DNA of 64,000 nucleotides from Dioszegia crocea. Taxonomy: Eukaryota; Basidiomycota; Tremellomycetes; Tremellales; Bulleribasidiaceae. How positions within the stretch are numbered: position 1 is the first letter of the stretch; each line of letters opens with the position of its first letter. The notes under the pieces were generated by a model. The model was not told where the DNA came from. It was given only the letters and a program-made list of their open reading frames with translations, and did no database searches. The position numbers were made by a program, and so were the translations under genes. The stretch lies in assembly GCA_001600615.1 (NCBI GenBank), contig BCKK01000001.1, positions 597,082 through 661,081 of the forward strand, given 5' to 3'. Positions 22,912 to 32,857 of this stretch are shown one piece after another.

Positions 22912-23549
22912 GGAATAGAAGGGGGTGTTGGTCCCTCGTCGATTCGGGCGGCAGGTCAACTTGGATCAACGAAAGAAATCAGACAGTGGGGTTGTATATA
23001 TTGCTATGAACATACTTGGACTCGGATTGAGCTGCTAAAGACGCTATGCATACCTCACAGCTACTTCGTTATGCACAGACCTGCAGCTACCGGCCTCATC
23101 CACAGCTGCCACCGCTCCGCAGACGCAGTACCAACAACATCATCCCCGGTCAAATCCGAATCTGGACCTCGGCCTCGGCGCCGTCTCTCTGTGCCGGAAC
23201 CGATATTCGCTCCACACTGTCGCACTAGCGACTAGCACTTGCTGGGCGTCGTCGGGCGGGGCAACGCACTGGTCCTGTACGGTTGACCCATCACAGCCCC
23301 TGCCGATCGAGCGCTTATCTCTGCTGAGGCGCTGAGGCAGCTTATCGCCCCCGCCGCTCCTCGATAGTCCTCGATGTCACCGCCCCTCATGTTGTGAAGT
23401 ACGCTACCGGAGCCCGGCCGGCCGGAGCCCATGTGAGGCTTGTGAGCAGCGGGAGCTGCTCTTATCTCGATATTGGGCAGATATAAAGTCATACACCTCG
23501 ATCTTCGACATATTCCGCCCAAAGCCAAACAAATTGGTATCATCACACT
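22912..23549. other. Spacer between copies 1 and 2
   Basis: No gene seen. ATATAAAG at 23481-23488 lies 69 bases before the ATG of copy 2 and is a reasonable TATA box. The open frames at 23046-23228 and 23232-23546 (minus) show no features. Confidence 0.45.
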
Positions 23550-24413
23550 ATGTCTTTATCCAACGGTACTGCCCCAGTCGGTCAGACGGTCTGTGGGAGA
23601 TCAGATCCAGGAACTACCGGGGTAAGTTGACAACTTCCATAGCCACAGCCGCTTTTCAAGCCTCGGAACTCCACGTATGTCAGCTCGCTGATCGGCTTGA
23701 ACAGATCCGAGCGTCCCCCAGAACTCCCGTCACTTTTACATTTGGCGGAAACCCGCCTTATCGTCTGACTGCTACGTGAGTCTAGTGTCATCGTGTCAAA
23801 GGAGGGCAAGAAGTGCTTTGATGGCGGGGCGACTTGCAGGCATTTCAACTGAGGTGTACATATCAGCGCTGATACCTACAGTCCTCAGCGAGGTAATGGC
23901 TTTGTCGTACGTCTTTTCCCCGGGTTCCTGGCTTTGAGGGTCAATGAGCTGATCATTTAGTGCGCAAGTCATCAGCAGAACCTCACGACCAACACCTTCG
24001 TATGGAATCCTGAGGTCACTACGAACGTCACGGCGATAGTGACGCAATCTGGTGATCTGTCGACATATCCAGGTCATGGGCTGAACCCGGTATTCCAGGA
24101 TGGAGAGGAAGTGTGAGTGAAACATCCCCCTCTGTCGCCCTTGGCGCTGACATGGCGCACTGACCACGATCAGGCAGTGGATAGCTCACGAATGGGCACT
24201 TCAGCCAAATGGGCAATACCGTTACTTCAAATCTCAATTCTACGTAGTCACCTCCGACAATCGACAATCCGGGGTCCTGAGAATAAACAAGTGAGTCTTG
24301 CAGGGTTTGAGACCGGTGGTTTACATTTCGCTCGCTGATGGAGTAGTGTGGGGTCTGGAGGCTGGTTAATCGGCGCGTTGCTGTTGTCTGGAGTGCTCGT
24401 TATGGGCTGGTAG
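23550..24413 (+). CDS. Tandem orphan family, copy 2
   Basis: Exons 23550-23621, 23705-23775, 23882-23906, 23961-24112, 24174-24290, 24347-24413; 167 residues. Exons 2, 3, 4 and 6 have exactly the lengths of copy 1 (71, 25, 152 and 67 nt) with the same phases. Shared elements: NGTAPVGQTVC, GGNPPYRLTAT, PQRGN, a Cys opening exon 4, PVFQDGEEVQWIAHEW, NGQYRYFKS and a tail GGWLIGALLLSGVLVMGW. Three sequons are seen, fewer than in the other copies. The 83-nt first intron begins GTAAGT and ends at AACAG before ATCCG. A TATA-like ATATAAAG lies 69 bases upstream. Function unknown. Confidence 0.78.
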
Positions 24414-25254
24414 TGTTGACGTCGTGACTCGTCGCGGCGAGATTGGGCGACAGGCTGGGTTGATCAGACGGTAGTGGACAAGATGAGCTGCTCGGATCTC
24501 ATCAGGTGTCTCTGGAGGAACTTAGTACGTTTCGGTAAGAAAGAGGGGCAGTGTAAATATGCCGTCTCGGCCTAGTTGTATCTTGTAGCAGTGTATCAGC
24601 ATTGCCAGCAATCAGACATTAAGCCTCGCTTCGTTCTGATCGACCCCCTTGACCTCAAAGCATCTTTTGGGCTTAAGGAGTCGCTTCAATATCCGATGTG
24701 AAGGCTCAGCCTAGTTTGAAGGTCGTCTGGTACTCTATAAGGCTCTGTAGCCTCGGAGGAAGAAGGTGAGTGTCTGGTGGCAAAATGCGCCACTTGCACG
24801 CTCGCTTCCGTCGGAACTTCGCCAAGGTGTGGAGACCCCGAAAGGCTGAATCTTCGCCCAAGCCCCTGATTACTTTTCTCACCTCGCAGACTTCGCCTAT
24901 CCGATGATGCTTCGCGCTCGCGCTCATACTGTACCTGGTCCGGACGACACTGAGGTCAAGCTCAGGCCAGCTGGCAGGACCAGAGGTGCGGACACACATT
25001 GCGGAGCCGAGATCCGGGCCGAGTCGGCGTGAGGTTTACGCAGACGCCGAGCCTGGAGCTCCATCACGCTATACAGATCTTGGCATGTACCGCTTACCAC
25101 CTGTTGACGTTGCGGGAGCCCGCCGAGACTGACTGCATATCCACCATGCGCACCTCACATACTCTGCCACTCTGCCACAGATGGGGAGACTCAAGATCAT
25201 ATATGTTCTTCTCGATCCTTCAGTACTTAATCTGGACCGACTCAATATCTCATC
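24414..25254. other. Spacer between copies 2 and 3
   Basis: 841 bp without a convincing gene. The minus-strand open frame 24706-24999 is not supported by motifs or splice structure. Presumed 3' and 5' flanks of the two family members. Confidence 0.45.
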
Positions 25255-26194
25255 ATGAACGGCATCACTGGAGCTCGTAATGGCACTGCCTTGGCTGGTA
25301 TCAACGTCTGTCAACCCAGTAATATATCCTTGACACCACAGGTGAGCTTTGACAGTCACTTGACCTCCCGAGATCCGCAGCAGGAAAGAGCTGACAAAGC
25401 TGTAGCTACGAATTCAGAACCAGTCTGTGGTTAATATCTCCTTCGCATCTGGTAATCCGCCCTTTAGGCTATCAGGAACGTAAGTTTAGTCCTGTCAGGT
25501 GGAAATGTGTGAGATATTTGACTGACGCGTATAGTCCGAGACGACATGGGACGTTCTTGGTGAGTAAGATTACTGTGGACATGAGTCCCGTAATCAGCCT
25601 CAAGAAGCAATGCCTCGCCCTGGATGAAGCTGAAATACAATGTACAGAGCTGACAGTCCGCGCAGTGCCAAGTACACGTCCAAAGCCTCAACACCAGCTG
25701 GTTCTTGTGGAACGTAACCACCACGACGAACGCCACAGCCCTCAATCTCACCTCGGGCGATCTCACCACTAATCCCTATTCGGGCAGTAACTCGCCTGTG
25801 TTTCAAATTGGAGATGTCGTGTAAGTCTTAGTCCTCTGTTATCTCTCTGCCCGGAGTAGGCGAGGTAGATATCCATTGTGGGTGGTGTGCCTGGGAGTGT
25901 TATTGCCGTCCGCGTCCTACACCACGAGCTGACCATTCAGACAATGGACAGCTCACGAGATCGCTGCTCAGCCAGACGGGATGCACAGATACTTCAAATC
26001 TGAGAACTTCACAATCACCACAGCCAACGGAAGCACCGAGTATTACCCTCCTCAGTCAGGCGGTCTACGAGTCGCAGAGTAAGTCGGTGCGGTCTGAGCG
26101 GTAGAGCCTTGCGCTGACTTTCATCAGGGCTGGGATGATGGGTTGGCTTGTGGGCGGACTGTTGCTATCTCTGATTGCTGTTGTGGGTGTATAG
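25255..26194 (+). CDS. Tandem orphan family, copy 3
   Basis: Exons 25255-25341, 25406-25479, 25535-25559, 25666-25820, 25941-26078, 26128-26194; 181 residues. Third exon (25 nt) and last exon (67 nt) match the other copies exactly; exons 2 and 4 differ by one codon each. Common features: NGTALAGINVC near the start, GNPPFRLSGTPRR, a Cys at the exon 4 start, FLWNVT, SPVFQIGDVVQWTAHE, GMHRYFKSENFTITT, and a tail GMMGWLVGGLLLSLIAVVG. About ten sequons make it the most glycosylation-prone copy. Divergence between copies is high, so the duplication is old. Function unknown. Confidence 0.78.
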
Positions 26195-26598
26195 GATCTT
26201 CGGCTGTGGATACCGCGTGGAGAGGTGGTTACGGTCATTGAGCTTGAGAAGAGAGGCCAGCTCGTTGTGCCGAGTGACATGTATCGATAGTCCCTGTGCA
26301 TGAAAACTTCGTATTTCTGCTTCCAGGGACTCCCCTTCAGTGTCAGTCTTGCGGAAGGCCTTGGAGCACTGAGGTCCTATGGCGAGAGGTGTGCTTGTAA
26401 TATGATTCCAGTAGCTTCTCTCCTTTGATAAGGCGCACGCTTTTCGATTTGGGTGACGTTTCGAGCTTCCGAGGTTGAAGCTGCCAGCAAGCACGACCAT
26501 ACCTCATCTTCATCCAACATCTACGCATCTACTAAGCTCTGCGCGCCCAGAGCATAGCTAAAGCAGCACCACCGCCACCCTACAAGAGTCTTACCAAA
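26195..26598. other. Intergenic before GET4
   Basis: 404 bp with no gene seen; 3' flank of copy 3 and promoter of GET4. The region just before the ATG is C/A-rich as at many starts in this window. Confidence 0.5.
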
Positions 26599-27910
26599 AT
26601 GCCGCCCCGCCAAACCCGCGCTCCAAGCACCGACACCCTCCTCCCACCCATCCTCTCCCTCCTCGCCCAACCCTCTCCTAACCCTTACTCAGCACATCAG
26701 AAGGCTTTAACCACTGTCGCACGCATAGCATCTTCCGCACCCTCAGTAGCGGTTGAGATCTGCTTTGCGACTGCGAGAGAGTTGTTGAAGCTTGGTGAAG
26801 GTGGAAGTGGGGTGGAATTGGGAGTGAGAGGATTAGGGATTTTGGAAACTACGGCTGAGGACATTGATCAGAAGACGCGAGGTGAGCTGGCTGATTCACA
26901 TTCATTATCTGAGATACAGGATCCAAGCTGATATCACTAGCGTCCATCACTCAGCTTTTGGCCTTGACGCCCTCTGCTGGGCCTTGGCGCAAGAAGCTTG
27001 CAGATGCCGCTATCAAGTATTCTGCACATGCAGGGGAATGTCCAACGGGTGACCCGGCTCTGCATCACTATATCGGAGAACTATACTACAAGGGTCCGCT
27101 CATAGTTTCGCGACGTAGTCAAGCTTAAGCTGACTTTTCAGACCGTCAATTCGCCCAAGCCGAGACCCACCTTCTCGCCAGCCACAAGCGCGACTCAGCC
27201 ATCACTCTCGCTGAGATGATGTTTGACTGGAGCGAGAAGGGTGGGTTGGACCCAGGTCCATATGCCGTTCGAGGGGTCTTACCGTACGTCCCCCCAGTCC
27301 TTGCTCAGATATAGGCTGATGAGCCAGCTACCTATCCCATCAACCACCCTCAATCCTACCCGCCGCCTCATTCCTTACACACTTCCTATACCTCCTCTCC
27401 AACTCTTCGACACCATTCAGCTCTTCGGGTAAATTCTTATCGACCCACCCGTCCCCGCCTGACGCCCCGTTCCCTTCTATCCTCGTCACTGCTTCGCCGA
27501 CGCTGAACTTCCTCCAGCTTGCGATTCTGACGATTCAGCGGGCGCCGGCAGTTGGGACTTCCGGTGTGCAGGCGCGAGGAATGGATGGTGGGTTGGGTAG
27601 GGAGTGGGAGAATCTGGTCGGGAGGTATAGGCGAACTGTGGGCAATTCTGGTGTTCTGGCACAGGGCGAAGTTTTGGAAGTGAGTCTTGTGCTTTGAGTC
27701 TGTGATCCGGTCGGTGGGAAAGGTGGGCAGGACGAGAGGGCCGACCTTTTAGACCGATAGGAATTGGTCCTTAGGGATACAAGCTGACATCAATAGGTAC
27801 TTGCCCAAATCTCAACGAATGTCTTCCTTATCCCTCCGCCAAGAGGACAACAGCCCGATATGCTGCAGAACCTTATGGGCTCTCTGTTTGGTGGCGGTGG
27901 TGAGCGATAA
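26599..27910 (+). CDS. GET4: Get4, tail-anchored protein targeting factor
   Basis: Exons 26599-26881, 26941-27093, 27142-27283, 27328-27679, 27797-27910; 347 residues. Get4 pairs with Get5 and bridges the Sgt2 chaperone to the Get3 ATPase, feeding tail-anchored proteins to the ER. The protein is an all-helical repeat: SAHQKALTTVARIA at the start, then KKLADAAIKYS, GDPALHHYIGELYYK, FAQAETHLLAS and LNFLQLAILTIQR are typical. The end (PDMLQNLMGSLFGGGGER) matches the family's short Gly-rich C-terminus. The second intron has a weak donor (GTCCGC), but splicing there restores the helix frame. No relation to neighbours, though the tandem tail-containing proteins lie just upstream. Confidence 0.92.
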
Positions 27911-28193
27911 GCCTACAAGACAGCGGGCAAATAGAGGTCTGGAATACGGCGATGCGCATAATGCAGGTCTACCTGATTCTAGGATGTTGCGCTATCTGTC
28001 ACTGCGGTGCCCAGGCCCAGAGCTGAGAGTAAGGTCGGACTCGGGCTATTTACAATTCATGCTTCATCATAGACTGACTCAAAATACAATCTGACAACTC
28101 TTTACTATCTTGTTTACAAACTGAAACTTCTTGACTCTTGACTTATCGCCTTTACCCCGCCTTACTTCTGGTGGTGTGCTAGGTGGGCCCGAC

Positions 28194-29008
28194 CTAGAAG
28201 TTGGAGCCGCTCGGCTTGACCTTCTTGGCTGTCTTCTTGCCCTCTTTGTGGAGCTTGGTGATCTGCTTCTTCCACGAGACTGATGGGTAAGCTATGATCT
28301 CTGAATATCGACAGGGATCTGATGCAGCGACCTAGAGCAGGGCGAGGCAGAAAGGTGAGAAGCCACTTACAGCAAGACTTGCAGTTCGCGTTAGCGTGAG
28401 CCTTGCACATGATGGAGCCGTCCTTGCTGTTGGTGTAGTGGGCGGGAAGCTGAAGGGGGTCTCGGGGCTGGTGGTCAAGGCTGGCGAAGGGTCAGCATGA
28501 GGCTTAAGATAGCGGCATCAGGTCACTCACCCCATCATCGCATCGTTGTCTGAGTATGTCAGCAAGTGTCTCGCGGTACTTAGGAGCCGATGTGAGATAG
28601 AGGGAATGGATAGAAGAGTTAAGATGGATGCGTCTAAATATGGTGCAGTGAGACATAGACTTACCCTCCCTAGCATCAAACTCGCAAGACTTGCAAACCT
28701 CCAGACCGTGTTCACAGAAGAGCGCATCGTTGATCTCAACTACAGCCAATCAGCTTTGCTTCCGCTTCCCTGGGCGGCGTGGACGTACTGGAAGAGGTCG
28801 AGCTGAAGATCGGTCAGCGAAATCCTACATTCCATACAGTCATGCGAACTGTGCCACGATGAGGGCGGACGGGATGAAGAGGGGGTACGAGCGGAGATGG
28901 TTGCGCGCGCACAAGTCCTACCGGGTATCCTACCTAGCCGGCCCGCTTCCAGCCAAAGGGAGAGGCATCAACTCACTCAGTAGGGGAAACACCAAGCTGG
29001 TTGTCCAT
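28194..29008 (-). CDS. Small protein with two C-x2-H-x4-C-x2-C units
   Basis: Minus-strand exons 29008-28977, 28802-28789, 28739-28665, 28549-28531, 28480-28371, 28279-28194; 111 residues. Two likely zinc-binding units are seen, CEHGLEVCKSC (about residues 23-33) and CKAHANANCKSC (about 71-82), followed by a Lys-rich C-terminus (WKKQITKLHKEGKKTAKK). This repeated pattern occurs in short conserved fungal proteins of unknown function. Two exons are tiny (14 and 19 nt), yet every junction keeps frame, which supports the model. A TATATAAAG box on the minus strand at 29116-29124 lies about 110 bases upstream of the ATG. Basic tail suggests nucleic-acid or ribosome contact; that is a guess. Confidence 0.8.
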
Positions 29009-29648
29009 GATGACTGATCTAGTTGTGAAGGTGGCGCAAAGGGTAAGAGCGTGAAGTAATGGCGGTACGAGTGGAATGTCCAATGGAGGGAAGGGTTGAT
29101 AAGGGTCCCTTGTGCTTTATATACCTTCTCCGTAGTGGGGGTACCTTGTCTTGTGACCCTCCCCCTCTCCCCTTGCCCCAGAGAGACAGAGGCGGGCCGG
29201 GCACAGCCTAAAATGGTCAGAGGTCACTTGACCATGTCAAGCTCGCTTCCGCCGGAGTCCCCACAATCCGGGCATCTCCGAGGCGGGGGAGATGCGGGGT
29301 AGATCTTCCTTGCTTGGCATCGCCGAACTCAGGCGACAATTGCCTGAAGTGGAAAGTATAGGCTGTCGCAGCTGCCACATCCAGATTGCATCTAGACTCT
29401 GACTCAAGTACTCAAGAGTCAGACTTGTAATTCATACCCATCTCTCGCGAACGCAGTCCTTGCGAGTGGATCGGTGGCCTCTCAGAGATCAAAGTGACGG
29501 CTGCCAAAGGGGGTGCGTATCACTGAACTCTGCCGGGAGGGCTCGGCGCGTCGCACGACACGCGTTACGCGTCGCCACCAGCCCGCGCAAAACATCCTTT
29601 TGGCGTGTAGCCTCATCATAACACAACTGTACATCCACATCCTACAAA
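29009..29648. promoter_or_regulatory. Divergent promoter region with paired ACGCGT sites
   Basis: Shared upstream region of the Cys-rich minus gene and the AN1-APH plus gene. Near the minus gene is a TATA box (minus strand, 29116-29124). Near the plus gene, two ACGCGT hexamers sit one base apart at 29560-29565 and 29567-29572, about 80 bases before the ATG. ACGCGT is the MCB element bound by MBF in yeasts. No other gene is seen in this gap. Confidence 0.5.
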
Positions 29649-31254
29649 ATGTTGCCCTTCGCCTGCGACTACCCAGACTGCCCTGATGCGTCACATTTCC
29701 TGGGAGGAGGCTGCTCGTTCTGCCGCAAGCATCTCTGCCCAAAGCACGGTCTCGCGAAATCACATAACTGCCAGAAAGAAGGGGTGAGTACTGCGTGCCT
29801 ACTGTAGGCACTATGCAATATATTGATCATACCAGTGGAACGATTACGACTCCTGGACAGCATTCGAGGCCGAGGTAATTTCATAACGGGCACGCAGGGT
29901 GATTTCACTGATGCAGTAGAATGCGCAAATGCAGATCGTCATAGATGCGCTCGGTATTGTCGAGAACGCCATCAAACTCCGCTCTGGACATATCGTCAAG
30001 CCCGTCAGCTTAATATTGAAGGACTTACCTCGCGGCACCTTCAATTTCCACGTCCCGATAGAATTCGACGATGGTGTCCGATGGCTTGCTCGGATTCGCG
30101 GGAAAGGGATCTGCGCCTTACCCCCAGCGCTCGATCTGCCTTACATGCAGGGAGAGATAGACACAATGAGATGGCTTCACAGATACGATGTTGCCCCAGT
30201 TCCTCAAGTGATGTCTCATATTTTCAGTGAGTGACTACTCGCCCTAAAAGGTGTCCATGACATATGGCTGCGCTGATCAACATAGCTCATGGCGATGCGG
30301 AATTCTACTTCATGTCCTTCATCTCCGGCTCTCCTCTCGACACCCACCGCTCCCTCACTCTGCCTACTATCGGCGCGACGATTATGGACTATGCCAAAAT
30401 CAACGTCCGCCGTTCGGAGAACCCCCTTCGCCTAATCGGATCCCTCCATTTCAACAAGACCACCGACACTTTCTTCGTTGGGCCAAACATCAGTCACTTC
30501 GTCCAAAACCGATTCCCTATTCTTTTCCCAGGCCCATGGAAAACTGCAGCCGAGAAATACGAAACCCGATTCGATATTATCCTCGAGGATATACGCGGTG
30601 GGGTGGCTTATGCGGCTTACAGAGAGACCGCTTTCCTAGTGTATACGTGGATGAAGGAGGCTGTCATGGCGTACCCTCCGTACAACGTCGAGGGGGGGGA
30701 TACCTTCGTCGTCCATGAGGACTCGAATGACGGACATATCATGGTAGATGACAACGGTATGATTCAAGGCTTGATTGACTGGGAGCGGTGAGTCGAGCCA
30801 TATTCTGATTGATATCCCGACTATAACATTGCTGAGATTTATAGCGCTTCGGTATCGGTAGCATGCGAGGCATTTTCAACGTACGTTCTTTGCTCTTGTG
30901 CGGCAATTTGACTGACTTTCCAGACCTCAGGCCTTCGAAGACGTTGCCCTGATAGACAAGGGTTCGAACGACCTTTCATCTGCCGAACTCGCACTCATCG
31001 GCGCCTATCACCAATTGGGCCGTCCTGATCTAGCGGCGTATATCACTTCGGGTAAACCCTTCCAGTGGCTATCGTTACTAGTTGGTGGGGGACGAGAAGA
31101 TCTGACCCAGCACAAATACTTGCGCGCATTGGGTCAATCTTTGGGCCTGGAGATGGAGGACAACATGGACGAGTTTTTGAGCTCCATTCGGGGCAGATAT
31201 GAGAAGGAGCTGCTGGACATGAGGACCCTGGCAGACTTACGCCCTCGGCTTTAA
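29649..31254 (+). CDS. AN1 zinc finger fused to an APH-type phosphotransferase domain
   Basis: Exons 29649-29783, 29836-29874, 29920-30226, 30286-30787, 30845-30880, 30924-31254; 449 residues. Residues 6-41 form an AN1 finger: C6-x4-C11-x10-C22-x2-C25-x4-C30-x2-H33-x5-H39-x-C41. AN1 fingers bind ubiquitin-pathway or Cdc48-linked partners. The rest follows the fungal aminoglycoside/choline-kinase-like (APH) fold: N-lobe FHVPIEFDDGVRWLARI, a GEIDTMRWL helix, FMSFISGSPL hinge, and the catalytic block VHEDSNDGHIMVDDNG then GLIDWERA. The H-x-D catalytic Asp and the metal-binding Asp (IDWE) are present, but the usual Asn (HGDxxxxN) is His. Whether it is an active kinase is open. A broken paralog lies at 57693-59299. 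Confidence 0.85.
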
Positions 31255-32400
31255 AATATCAGAGATTTAGTATATACCCTGTTGTGTATTCTGCGTTCTG
31301 ATGATTGAGCGCGGTGGGCGGCCGTTGACCAGGTCTGCGATATTCAAATCCCTGTGCCGGTCTGTCGGACGATAACATACTCTATGAGTCTCAAATCAGT
31401 CCCCAGGAAAGCGGAGCAGGTCTTAGGGAGGAGATCTCTACAAGTACCGTAGGGGCAACACCAAACCAAACCCGCCAACATCGACTGAATGCTTCCAAGA
31501 ACGCGCGGAGGGTTATTAGGGAACAGGATTCGATTCTTCATGCGCTATCATATCACCTAAGATGATGGACTACGTATAAGATGCTGTACGCTCCGATCAG
31601 CAACAGTACAACTCCGTGACAGTCCTCGTCTTGATAAAATTGGCGAAGACACTGTTCGGTCCAGCACCGTGACACACTGCGTGGCTTCGTAGACGCTCGG
31701 CGCTTTCACCAGTAGCTCGGGCGGAGATCATGTGGCATGTGGCATGTATAGTTCGGCGAGCATCCTGCCGGACAGAACCGGTCCGACTGTGTCGAAAGAT
31801 GCTTCTTACACTCTCTTGGCTATTCAAGCTCAAGATCTGTCTCCCCATGCTGTGGCTATCCCTTGTACTGCAAAGGTTCGAGCTCTACCTGCTTTACCAC
31901 TGAAGCAGCGGCTCATGACTTCTTGTGACTTCTGCGCACGTCTGGTAGACGAGTACATGGCATTCCGTGATGTGCCTCGAGAAGATTAATCTAGATTAAT
32001 CAGTCGCCTCGACCGCCTAGCTTCTCCTATGTCTTGGATCGCCATTGATCACATGTAGCTCGCAAGCTGTTCTAGCGGGGTCTATTCTACTCAGAAGGGA
32101 GTCCTTTCCCAGTATGCAGCTTTTTGTTCTGGCTTCACTTATGCAGAAGAAGCTTCTTCTGCTTTGGTCCGGACATCCGAGAGTTGGCGTTGCTTCTTTC
32201 AGGTCAAAAGTCAGCTGACGCTTCGTCAGATAATAGCCATGAATAGACTCACAAGGTGAGGCAGATTTTGGAGTGTGACATATATAAGAAGGCGTGGGTC
32301 CATCAGGAATCATGTTGTCCAGACGCTCCCCTCACTTTGCCACCCAATCCACACAGCGCTCCACCAACCAAACAGCATATCTCCACCAACCCCTATTAGA
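31255..32400. other. Long gap before the Pro/Ala-rich small gene
   Basis: 1.1 kb with no convincing gene. Overlapping open frames on both strands at 31597-31989 are mutually exclusive and lack recognisable motifs. TATATAAG at 32281-32288 is a good TATA box for the gene starting at 32401, with a C/A-rich leader between them. Confidence 0.5.
32281..32288 (+). promoter_or_regulatory. TATA box of the Pro/Ala-rich small gene
   Basis: TATATAAG lies 113 bases upstream of the ATG at 32401, a spacing seen at other TATA-containing genes in this window. Confidence 0.5.
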
Positions 32401-32730
32401 ATGAACGGCTATTTCGCTGCACCCTACACGATGCCCCCTAAGCCCGCTCCCGCCCCCAAACCAGCCCCTGCGCCGGAGCCGGAGCCGCCCAGGTGAGTCA
32501 GTAGACCAGCTCCGGGTTCCCCTTCTCAGCTCCCGCTTCTTCGTAACGCCTAGTGATCACGCTGATCGAAAGGACGCGGTCAAGGGCTTGGTGTCAGCAG
32601 CCGGGATGCACTCAGAAGGCAGAGACTGGATACAGTTTTTGCACCGCCCGTGAGTAACACCCGCTTTGAGCTGTTGCATTACGAGCTGAGCGATCTAGAT
32701 AAGCCCGATTATCGAAAGAAGGTCGAGTAG
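32401..32730 (+). CDS. Small Pro/Ala-rich orphan protein
   Basis: Exons 32401-32492, 32554-32649, 32691-32730; 75 residues. The start is MNGYFAAPYTMPP followed by a PAPAPKPAPAPEPEP run, then a charged part (HADRKDAVKGLVSAAGMHS, EGRDWIQFLHRP) ending in KPDYRKKVE. The last acceptor is GAG in this model, which gives the sensible end DLDKPDYRKKVE; the alternative TAG acceptor at 32699 would stop right after HRP. A TATA box at 32281 and a clean leader support transcription. Not recognised; strong promoter and small size suggest an abundant or inducible protein, but that is inference. Confidence 0.6.
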
Positions 32731-32857
32731 GTTAGGAGCTTAGTGATGGATGCATGTACTATCTCTCGTTTTGGTCCTAAGTTGACCGGATGTGTAGGCC
32801 TAATTTCACAGTCATCACGTTCATGTAATCCTCTGAGACTGTCAGCTGCAGCTTCTA

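Noticed and set aside
29550..29580. Possible hairpin in the GCGTCGC-rich stretch
   Set aside because: The repeats are direct rather than inverted, so a stable stem is not formed; read instead as ACGCGT sites.
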